In this document: in pieces, positions 55,719 through 64,000 of the stretch
Numbering within the stretch: position 1 is the first letter of the stretch
Layout of the letters: the number at the start of each line of letters is the position of its first letter
NCBI RefSeq assembly: GCF_963966145.1
Contig: NC_091046.1
Span: forward strand, 20,956,001-21,020,000
Direction of reading: 5' to 3'
From: Tenebrio molitor
Lineage: Eukaryota; Arthropoda; Insecta; Coleoptera; Tenebrionidae
Length of the DNA stretch: 64,000 bases
Notes under the pieces: generated by a model
The model's database searches: none
Seen by the model: the letters and a program-made list of their open reading frames with translations, nothing else
Told to the model about the DNA's origin: nothing
Translations under genes and position numbers: made by a program

Positions 55719-55987
55719 TGCACCCTGCAAAGGAATTATAAACCATGTGCAACTCGCCATAGATTTCCAAATCCAATTAAATATCCTGGGCGTTTTATGG
55801 AATGGATTAAAAAGACGGGTAACAAGCAGTTATCAACTTTGGAGCCTATGAAAGTGTAGGTATAAGTAACAGCTACACTGTGTGTGGACTTCATTTTACC
55901 AGCAAAGACTTCGGCACGAACGAATATGGCCGTAGATACCCTCGATACAACTTCCCTGCTTTTCCAGTCCAGACTTACTTCCAGTAA
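55719..55987 (+). pseudogene. THAP domain remnant of the P-type element
   Basis: Around HRFPNPIKYPGRFMEWIKKT the sequence has the F-P...W-I core of a THAP zinc finger. Then, after a frame change near 55858, it reads YTVCGLHFTSKDF, the C-x2-H end. Upstream, a C-x4-C (CDFAPC) lies in a third frame. So the metal ligands are all present but spread over three frames. It is close to the left terminus, as in P transposases, where THAP is N-terminal. Confidence 0.7.
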
Positions 55988-56479
55988 TACTCGTAGTAAA
56001 AAAATATTGATAATTATATTTTAACTGAAAACTATTTTTTATAGAATTTTCATCCGATCTACTGATCTACGATATTTCTACTGAAGACGCTATAAGTTAA
56101 TTGTGTAAATCCTGTTTTATGTAGTAATGAAGATATAAATTCTTGTGAAAGTTTAAAAAAAAAATAAGAAAAGCTGAGCATATTCAAAATTATAAAAAGG
56201 CAGAATGTCGATCCAAAATTCGGGTTGCAATGTACCGAAAACATATAAAACTTCATGCAAAATTCGATGTCAAAATAAAGAGCAATGCAAGGATGCGATA
56301 AATTTCTATTTGCCGCAATTGAGGAAAAGAAATACCAAACCAAAATTTATAAAAATGCAATGGAAATGTATCGAAAAAGATTGAAAATAAAAAACAGAAT
56401 GTGTCGTAAAGACGCAGGATAGAAGTGAAACTTTTGTATTACAGGGAAACATTGTAATTATTCATCAATCACTTTTAAA

Positions 56480-56745
56480 TAGTAAGTTCGTGCGTAAATT
56501 GGGTCTTTTTTGGCACGAGTGAAACGAGCGTTTTAAAGGCCCACGAGTGCCAAAAAAGGCCCAAATTACACACGAACGAGTTGAATACAACGTTTTTTTT
56601 GTTCGACGAGCCCCTTAAAGGCCCCAAATCGCTTAAAATCTTTAAAATTAGCTTAACCTTTCGTTTTGACAAGTTGTGACATTTATCAAAATCCGTTCAC
56701 ACAGGAGAAAATTCTCAAATTCTGACAGTGTCGAACAAAAAAATA
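56480..56745 (-). repeat. Two-hairpin repeat family, inverted copy
   Basis: Runs from gtaagttcgtgcgtaaattg to gtgtcgaacaaaaaaata. The second hairpin is shortened to one palindrome around cacgagtgaaacgagcgtt. Confidence 0.75.
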
Positions 56746-57578
56746 AATTATAAACAACGATAACACTAAACAATATCGAAATGCGTAATTCAATGTTCAT
56801 TTTTAAGCCTCCAAATTAAAGAGAGGACATTATCGATGAATGCCGTGAGTGTGACAAAGACAGAAGTATACACAATTTATTTAAGTGAGATGGAAAAATT
56901 GGCGCAACCGTTGGGCGAGACACTGCTCCCACTCGACCCGATAGTGTTTAGCCCCACCACTTTTCGTCACACAAAAAGGTTGCCGATCAGAATTTCAAGA
57001 CCATCCCATAAAAAGTTTCACTTCAAAAACTCCAAAATACATGTTGTCTTTTAGTTTTATAAATAAATTATTTTAAATTAAAATAAATAAAAAAGCCAGG
57101 ATATCCAGCGTCGGGGCACAAAAAACTATGGGAGTTTGCGTTCTATAGGTTTACTGTGTTGTCTATGGGTATGCTAATGCTTGTATTAGGGCAAACGGAG
57201 GATATTTTGAACATTTATTATGATTTTTTTCAATACAAATAAATAAAGTTACACAAAAGTTAACGAATCTTACTAGTTATTAGTAGCATTAACTGGTTAG
57301 TGCTCGATTTCAAATCCCTTTAGAGGTTGATCGAGATGTGGTTTCACTTACTTCAAGGTGGCGGTGAATCTAGATAAATATTTCGAATGAATTATTGATT
57401 TTAACCTTAAAAAAATGCAATCCTGGTAGTTTTTGATGAGATATTATCCAAGCGAAGTATTCAAAACCAAAACTGTCATTGTGACAGTAGGTCCTCCATA
57501 AAATCTAACATTGGCATTGGCATTGGCATTGTTGTCTTTTAGTTGCTAAGCAATTAACTTTCATTTCAGAGCTTTTTT

Positions 57579-58157
57579 CGTATCCCACCTCCACCCGGCG
57601 GCACGGCAATTTTGCCGGAGTACATACACTATTACGGATAATACTATCAAGTAATAGTGCAGTGCTTATCAACATAATTACCGGCGTCTCGCCTCCACAT
57701 TTTGACTTTTTTGTGTTTTATGTTCTGTGTCAATGTTAAGGAATTTCCTCACGATGTGACATGAGTATAATAATATACCTTTTTGAATTTCAACCACCAA
57801 TGTGTTCTCTAAGTCCAAAATTTTTGAATTTTTAAAAAGAGATTGCGGTACTATTCCTGTTGCTGAAATTATAAATGGTAAAATCGAAATTTTTTCTAAA
57901 CACCAAAGATTTCTCATAGCAACGGATAGTTCTAAATATTTATTAATTTTTGTATTATATGTCTGTGTTATATTGTGTCAATTTGGAACAGCTATATCTA
58001 AAAGATATGCTTGCTTTTGTTGTTTATTTAAAATAATAATGTCTGGTCTGTTATGCTGAATGTGAATGTCAGTTAAAACTGTGCGATCAAAATATAATTT
58101 GTAATTGTCATTTTCTAAACAACTTTCTGGTTTATAAATGTAATGTGGTTGTGTATC
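57579..58157 (-). pseudogene. Non-LTR retrotransposon 3' fragment with nuclease-like domain
   Basis: The minus-strand frame reads KPESCLENDNYKLYFDRTVL, then IQHNRPDIIILNKQQ, LLDIAVPN, a TGA (57978-57980), and on to SVAMRNLWCLEKISILPFII, SATGIVPQSL and SCHIVRKFL. The RPDIIIL...LLDIAVP pairing looks like a PD-(D/E)xK core. This block is frequent at the end of insect and other invertebrate retroelement polyproteins. The 3' part has GC-rich inverted sequence and ends in the 30-bp block also found alone at 25611-25640. It is inserted in the 55189-58342 element; 30932-31518 lacks it. Confidence 0.7.
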
Positions 58158-58583
58158 CTTTAACTATTTATTTAATTATTACAATAATAAAATGGTGCAA
58201 AACTCCCAAACAGTGGGGCACCATTTTAAATTTTTATCTTTGAGAAAACCATTCATGTTGGGAAAAAATGGTATTAAGGTTTTCGATCATATTCTCCCTC
58301 AGAAACCCTGACATTCTTGGGAGACCATTCCCTAACACCCTGTATATGATTATACAGGGTGTTTTCGAAGTTGAGGCGTTCCTTTTAGCATGTGATAGTA
58401 TGCGTTGTTCTCAATAACATACTGTATAGCGATACAGTTGGCCATGATACAAACACCATCAATACGTTTTAAAATCGCTTAAATACACTAGTCTACAAAT
58501 TTTTACTTTAAAAAAGTATTCTTCGCGTAAAGTACTTTTTTTTATTAATCTTCATATGCTGAATACAAAATTTATAATATATA

Positions 58584-59997
58584 CAGAGTGATCAACAAGA
58601 ATCCAAATCAGAGCAAGCGTTGCAAATTATAGGTCACGTCGTAGCAAAATCATATGCACATAAGCGGTCAAAACATGGGCGTAGACAATTTATGGTCTCA
58701 AACGCTACTTAATAAAAAATGATACTTAATGAATTTTAGACGTTGGAATTATAATTGTGCATTTTATTATTATTATAAGATAAGGGAAACAATTTATAAG
58801 ATTAACAAGAGCAACATTTTACATTTGTAAGAGTAAGTAAATTATCATCTTTATTGCCAAACGCGACGCTACTGGTACGGAGATGCTTCGTTGAAATGTC
58901 ACATTTCAAAATTCAAGGTTGTTGTTGTTGTTGACAATTTAAGTGATTTAACCTAGAAAACAAATCTTCGATTTCGGCAAAGTTTACAGACGTTTATTGA
59001 AGTTGTAAGCAATAATTATCCCAGAATAAGTTGTAAAATGGGTTTTACCATTAAAGAGAAGGCATTTTTATTAGATTATTTTCGAAAGAGGGTGAAACAA
59101 GAAAATGAAGACTGGCCTTACTTTGTACCCCCTTACACCGAAGAATTTTAAGCCAGATGTCCGAACCTGATGGTATTGGTTATCAACAAGTTTATCAATG
59201 TCTTAAAATTATAGTGCCTAATTTTAGCAAATCATAACCCATCATTAAGAAGAAGTCAGGTCAGTCCTTAGTTCGAATTTTAGAAATGGTGCAAAATGTT
59301 CAACAAATTATCAAGGAACATCCCTCAACTTCCATAAGGCGTTTAAGACAACAAGTTAAATTGTGTTATGGCACTTATCAGAATTTTTTTAAGAAGGATA
59401 TTAATTTGTTTCCCTTTGTGTGTTGCAAGAAATAAAACCCACACATTACCCTAAACAAATTGACAGCTTCATAAGGGTTTTTGAAATTATGAGAGGCGAG
59501 TTTGATTCTGTCTAGACCACAATGGAGAACATTTTGAGCAGTTTTTGTGAAAACTTATTTTTTGACCTTGGAGTAATTAAATATTTTAAACACTGCTAGA
59601 AAAGATACGAGTAAGTTCTCAATTACCCAAAAATTAGTGAATAATAATTTTACACTTTTCTTGCCGAAAACAACAAAACAAAGAATTGTGAAAAATAATT
59701 ATTTTTAAAATTTTGTAACTCAAGATTGTGCCTTATGAAGGAATTTTGTGTAACTGTGTGTTTTTTCCTTAATCAATAATAAATAATAATTAATTATAAC
59801 TTGCTTTCAAGTCTATTATTCATGAATTACAAAAAATTTATAAAGGCAATTAATGATAGATTTTTGAGAGGTAGGTAACCAACAAAACGAGTGTCCACAG
59901 CAAGTAAATAAAAGCGGCTGATCCATGATAGAAATACGTTTCGATAAAACAAAAGATGAGGTAGCACTCTTGATTTGGTTTCTTGTTGATCACTCTG
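58584..59997 (+). mobile_element. 1.41-kb TIR transposon, decayed
   Basis: The ends cagagtgatcaacaagaatc and the near-complement share about 30 bp, with TA on both sides. A degraded transposase lies on the plus strand. The length is right for a full Tc1/mariner-type element, so this copy decayed by point changes rather than internal deletion. Confidence 0.8.
59038..59420 (+). pseudogene. Transposase N-terminal remnant (HTH type)
   Basis: Starts MGFTIKEKAFLLDYFRKRVK with WPYFVPPYTEEF, then a stop. Farther on, another frame gives a stretch like IKEHPSTSIRRLRQQVKLCY, comparable to the SLRRLSQQ...ST helix of the remnant at 27438-27785. Frames change several times. No catalytic motif is readable. 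Confidence 0.5.
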
Positions 59998-60105
59998 TAC
60001 TTAAAATTAGTTTCCGTTTTCTAGAAAAAAAAATTACAAGATTTTTGCAAAAATTAACAGAAATCATACTGCTTCTGTAACATCTTAACAAACAGTCCAG
60101 CAATA

Positions 60106-61115
60106 ATACTCGTCTACAGTGGAAAAATATTCGGAATAATTTTAACTAATTTTTGCTTGTGAACCCATGCTGAATACGAGTTGATAAGTAAATGTAATTT
60201 ATTAGTTTAAGTTTTCACGATACCTGATATTATCTTCCAAATTTAAGGATCCTAACCTTCTTGAACTTGATAATATTGATATTTACTTAGTTAGTTGGCA
60301 TCAAATGTTGAAAATATTGTGTTTTAGTGCTCTGTTCTGTATTACTAAGTGATAAGACTGTTAAAAGAGACATTTTGCTATAAAATATAATTATTTTTTA
60401 AACTTTTAACACTTTTATCACTTAGTAATACAGAACAGAGCACTAAAACACAATATTTTCAAAATTTGATGCCAACTAACTCGTAAATATCAATACTGAT
60501 ATAAAGTAACGCTTAAGGTATAAGATTATATGGCAGCACTAAAATTATCCCAATAATGGAAACCAATATTGGCGTTAAGATGGTTGTCTCGGCTCGTGCA
60601 GCTGCATCCCTTTTCCTTCGTTCAGGGCAGGGCTTAAAAATTTGTGAATGAACTTGTTTTTGATGTTTATTGTAAATTTTGTTATTGTAACGAAATTCCC
60701 TTTAGTATTTTGTGTCTTGAAAACAGTAAAGATGATTTGTAATAGTATTGTATATTTAATAAATAAATATAATTTCGTCGGTACGCATTTGTTTTGAGGC
60801 CGGCTCTGGAATTCACAACAGAGAATTGCTTCAAGCATGATTTATGGTTGGGCTGACCGCCTACTGCAATTGTCACAAAAGGAACGTTTATCTCCGGCCA
60901 AATACTTTTAAAGGGCCATATAATCTTATACCTTAAGCGTTACTTTAATAATAGCTCAAGCAGGTTTGGATCGTTAAATTTGGAAGATATCATTGATATC
61001 AGGTATCGTGAAAACTTAAACTAATAAATGACTTTTATTTATCAACTCGTATTCAGCATGGGTAGACAAGCAAAAATTAGTTAAAATTATTCAGAATATT
61101 TTTTCACTGTAGACC
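60106..61115. repeat. Three inverted repeats nested inside each other
   Basis: The outer arms (about 60106-60255 and 60960-61115) include tgctgaatacgagttgata and its complement. A second structure at about 60280-60485 has ~70-bp near-perfect arms around gcatcaaatgttgaaaat. A third at about 60508-60945 has arms taacgcttaaggtataagat. The second and third lie side by side within the first. They are probably successive insertions of foldback-type MITEs. Confidence 0.75.
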
Positions 61116-61253
61116 AGTGATATGATTATGGGAAATTCGGCAACATGTTACGTTCATTTTGATAGGTTCGCATGTCAGGCACTTTAGTGACAACGTTAAA
61201 AAATGAAATCATAGCCTCTCCTTATGCCAAAACATCGTGAATGGACTTATGAA

Positions 61254-61558
61254 GGGTTATTCACGAGTAATAATGGGCCTTACAAACATTGAAACGCAAC
61301 CAGTTATACATTTTCATCGCCTTCGTGGATCTTTTATATTTATTAAAAAATAAATAAATCATAATAATAAACATTAGTTGGTTTGATTGTTTTTTTTAAT
61401 TTGATATGGATTGAAATCTAAATTAATGTAAATTGTGTAGATTATTTTTATTTAAGCACAAATACGTTTTAGGTTTGATAGATGTCACGTAATGACAACT
61501 GGAAATTGTCTTAATATAAGCGGGACGTTTTTAGGCCCATTATTACTCGTGAATACCC
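61254..61558. mobile_element. 305-bp MITE, GGGTTATTCACGAGTAATAA ends
   Basis: The arms gggttattcacgagtaataa plus tgggcc pair with the inverse at the right over about 26 bp. A solo end of the same family is at 62380-62410. Confidence 0.75.
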
Positions 61559-61560
61559 CT

Positions 61561-62377
61561 GTGTGTATCGGGTGTTTTTTTAAATTTCACCTCGTCGGTG
61601 TTGAAGAGTCGATTGTGAACGCACTATAAACGTTAAATACTCGTAACATATTTTGATGAGGTTTGCATTAATAGTTGAATTTCGTTGTTCTAAATTTGTG
61701 ACAGTGGTAACCAATTTTTTGTAGGCTTGATAGTTACTACAATTACTTTTATATGCTTTAATTCGGTGTAATTTTTATAGATATAAAACATTCTTCTGAC
61801 TTCATATTTACACATGATTTAATTTTTTGAGATTTTTCATGCCTAACACATTTAATTGTATTGCAACCCTAATTAGATTTTATGGCAAACACAACTTACA
61901 CCATAGTTTATTATAAAGTTTGTTATAATAACGTAAATTTCAGACGGTTTCGTTGTCATCGATGTTATTGATGTTAATTATACCTAATATCACAGTTAAA
62001 ATATATAGTTTTGGTTTATTAATTAATTATTATTACTTTACATGCTAAAAAAATTAAAAAAAGAATCGACATATGTAACAGAGACCTGAGTGCGTATATT
62101 TAAAACAATTAAAACTGCCACCTGCAAACTCAATACTTTTGTATCTGCACATTCTTGAAATTGGAGAACTAAACTCTGTCCACTCATGGATTGCTTGACA
62201 TAAATGTTTCTAAAAATGTTCACTTACGCTACAACAAATAGATCCGGCGCGAAATAAAAAAAAAATGGAAAGAGCAGGTTTACACGTGATGTTTTATTAT
62301 TATTCTGCATGTTTGCACTTAGGAAAGACGAAAGAAAACTTCAGTACAGTAGGAGGAATATATTAAGTTTTATTAAT
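61561..62377. other. No recognised feature
   Basis: AT-rich. Contains the short block shared with position 4147. The frame at 62038-62223 (minus) has no recognised motif. Confidence 0.4.
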
Positions 62378-62379
62378 AC

Positions 62380-62496
62380 AGGGTATTTCACGAGTAATAA
62401 TGTGCCCGACGAAAAAAAAATGCAATCCACAATACATTTTCAAATTTCCGAAAAAGCTGGCTATTGAAATTAAAATATCCAGCTTTTTTCGGAAAT
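62380..62496. repeat. Solo MITE end and a 50-bp hairpin
   Basis: cagggtatttcacgagtaat after TA is a solo terminus of the preceding family. Just after it, tttccgaaaaagctgg and its complement (62446-62496) form a hairpin with an 18-bp loop. Confidence 0.55.
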
Positions 62497-62995
62497 GGCT
62501 AAACAAACAAGCAAGAGATTATTTAATATGTGCTCCTATTTAACGCATGAACAAAAATTACCTCTGTATCATTTTCGATGTTTGTAATGTCACTTAAAGT
62601 GTTCATAATGCTAGATTCTTGAGGCAAGCGCTGACTTCACAAATTTAAAAAAATCAACAAAAAATCACAACGGAACAGATCAAAACAGCAACACGATCAA
62701 AACGAATAACTTTTAAAACCAGTAAATCGCAAAACAAAGCTCTAAAGATGAAATATCGCAGATGTAAATGCTTAAACCACTTGACAGAACTGACAATTTC
62801 AAATTTGAAATGTCATATAATTTATTTTTCGCGTGGGTTTTATAACAACCTATGAGAATCAGTGGCGCGAATGCTTCAAGATATTACCAACACAATCTAT
62901 GATACTTTCTTAATATTTTAATGTTACGGTTTGGGGATTTTGTTATCTAAGGATATTTAAAAAAATGCATTCTATCAGTGGACGTAGTCTATATG
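62497..62995. other. No recognised feature
   Basis: AT-rich, no supported gene. Confidence 0.4.
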
Positions 62996-62997
62996 TA

Positions 62998-63246
62998 CTA
63001 TTGCGAGCATGGAATTTCGGGCAGCAATTTACATGTCATAAATGTCATAATAATTAATTTTGAAGGAACTTCAAAATAAACTGTCACAATTATGCACAAT
63101 TATTTTACATTTTAGTTATTGATTTCCAAAGTTTAATAAAAAAGACGGTTTAGTTTTCAGAAAATCACATCTAAGCATCTAAAGTCTATTTCACATTTTA
63201 TATCAGTCAAATTTCAAGTCTGCCCGAAATTCCGTGCTCCCAATAG
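62998..63246. mobile_element. 249-bp MITE, CTATTGCGAGCACGG family, copy 2
   Basis: The ends ctattgcgagcatggaattt and the near-complement share about 28 bp, with TA outside. This is the uninterrupted form of 39161-39711. The TA at 63247-63248 is shared with the next element. Confidence 0.85.
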
Positions 63247-63248
63247 TA

Positions 63249-63485
63249 CAGGGTGAGCAACAATAACTGTTTCAGTTGGCAATAAAAAATTTTACATGAA
63301 ATTTTCAAGACTGTGAATTGTACCCATTTCGGTTTGTTTTATTGACACTATTGACAGCTGGTATACATTTCATATTTAGACGTCTTGGTTTTTGTATTAT
63401 TTTATTAATAAAATGGTTTTCTCGTTGGAACTTAAAAGTCACCAGAATTTATTGCCAACTCAATCAGTAATTGTTGTTCACACGG
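63249..63485. mobile_element. 237-bp MITE, CAGGGTGAGCAACAAT ends
   Basis: The arms cagggtgagcaacaataact and the near-complement cover about 38 bp with several mismatches. TA on both sides is shared with both neighbours. Confidence 0.8.
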
Positions 63486-63487
63486 TA

Positions 63488-63717
63488 CTATTCCGGACAC
63501 GGAATCTTGGCCACAACTGACATTTAACTGACAAATATGTGTGAACTGGTGTTTATTAAATATAACCCAACTTTTGACTCGATAATGCCATTTCCATGCC
63601 TTTTTGATGTCACAAGAAAAACTTCAAAGTGATTTTTAATAATTGTCATTTATTAATGACACTAATGGTTGGTTTACAATGTTTACATCATTTTTTTAGA
63701 AATGTGTCCGAAACCTA
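63488..63717. mobile_element. Partial CTATTCCGGACACGG element
   Basis: Starts right after the shared TA with ctattccggacacggaatct. The same start occurs inside copy B of the HTH element near 18310. No right terminus is recognised, so the end is set at the next TA. Confidence 0.55.
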
Positions 63718-63719
63718 TA

Positions 63720-64000
63720 CAGGCTGTTTGATAAAAAACGCCTCAACCCATAACTTTTTTATTTATTACCCGATTTCAATGAACGAAAAAATCAAAGATA
63801 TGGTTTTGCAAGCGCTACAAAACAGCCACAAAATATATTTTTTTTGGCGTTATCTTCAATAGCTAACGATAGTCAACTTTTTTTTTAAATGGACACATGT
63901 AGTTTTTTAAGCTTGGTCTGGTAAGGTATTTTTTTCTGAATCTAATGATGTATTGAAAGTTATCATTTGGTTCATAGATAACTGAAAAAAAAATTTAAAA
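63720..64000 (+). mobile_element. CAGGCTGTTTGAT family, copy 6, cut by the window end
   Basis: Begins caggctgtttgataaaaaac after TA and follows copy 1 up to the end of the window. Confidence 0.75.

Larger units (their letters stand above)
55522..57167 (+). mobile_element. P-superfamily element, 1646 bp
   Basis: An exact 8-bp target duplication (GGTATGCT at 55514-55521 and 57168-57175). Terminal inverted repeats of about 41 bp start catagacaacacagtaaacc, with one mismatch near their inner end. The CA...TG ends, the 8-bp duplication and an internal THAP-domain remnant together fit the P superfamily. No catalytic domain was found, so it is non-autonomous. A two-hairpin repeat is nested at 56480-56745. 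Confidence 0.8.
55189..58342 (+). mobile_element. DUF4817-type Tc1/mariner-like element, non-autonomous, with nested P-type and non-LTR elements
   Basis: The right terminus ends aacaccctg, then TA, the inverse of the terminus at 22563. The left terminus is missing at the junction with the foldback element. The frame starts at 55433 (MPEYSIEECADMFFVYGEYS), the DUF4817 HTH. Beyond the P-type insertion it continues into ANACIRANGGYFEHLL and a stop, a typical transposase C-terminus. So the element had already lost the catalytic middle by internal deletion. The half copy at 30932-31518 supports the right side. Confidence 0.8.

Overview
The window looks like repeat-dense, AT-rich nuclear DNA of an insect. 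A beetle is my best guess, because of the mix of Tc1/mariner, DUF4817-type, Crypton-like, P-type and PIF/Harbinger elements, but the sequence alone does not prove it. No rRNA, tRNA, CRISPR array, bacterial operon or complete host gene was seen. Almost everything recognisable is mobile DNA, much of it nested. The two clearly young elements are a Ty1/copia retrotransposon and the Tc1 element inside it.

Layout. 1-4.3 kb: small MITEs and old repeats. 4308-10297: a copia element on the minus strand with two apparently identical 156-bp LTRs, a primer site matching the anticodon arm of initiator tRNA-Met, a polypurine tract, gag and pol. Its protease active-site region is split by a complete 1404-bp Tc1 element with an intact 335-aa DD34E transposase. 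10.3-20.4 kb: a chain of MITEs, foldback elements and mini-satellites. 20.5-21.7 kb: a decayed Crypton-like tyrosine recombinase gene on the minus strand with two short, still recognisable introns. 22-37.5 kb: nested DNA transposons and non-LTR retrotransposon tails. 38276-38813: an open stretch bounded by good splice signals, the best candidate for a host exon. 39-46 kb: abutting MITEs, a 1.2-kb foldback element, Tc1 and Jockey-like remnants. 48-54 kb: further transposase remnants and MITEs. 54-58.4 kb: a foldback element carrying two insertions, next to a DUF4817-type element that is split by a P-type (THAP) element with an exact 8-bp target duplication. 58.5-64 kb: another decayed transposon, nested inverted repeats, and a run of MITEs joined through shared TA dinucleotides.

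How the parts relate. Most small elements here duplicate TA and have 25-80 bp terminal inverted repeats, so they were probably mobilised by IS630/Tc1/mariner transposases. Several keep only the first DNA-binding helix-turn-helix of such a transposase. Other families duplicate 3 bp (PIF/Harbinger-like) or 7-8 bp (P-like or hAT-like). The retroelement remnants are mostly 5'-truncated tails. If 38276-38813 is a real exon, the repeats around it would be introns of a host gene on the plus strand.

Boundaries given for MITEs were found by pairing the two inverted ends by eye. Where a TA or other target duplication is quoted it is visible in the sequence. Divergent ends are approximate.
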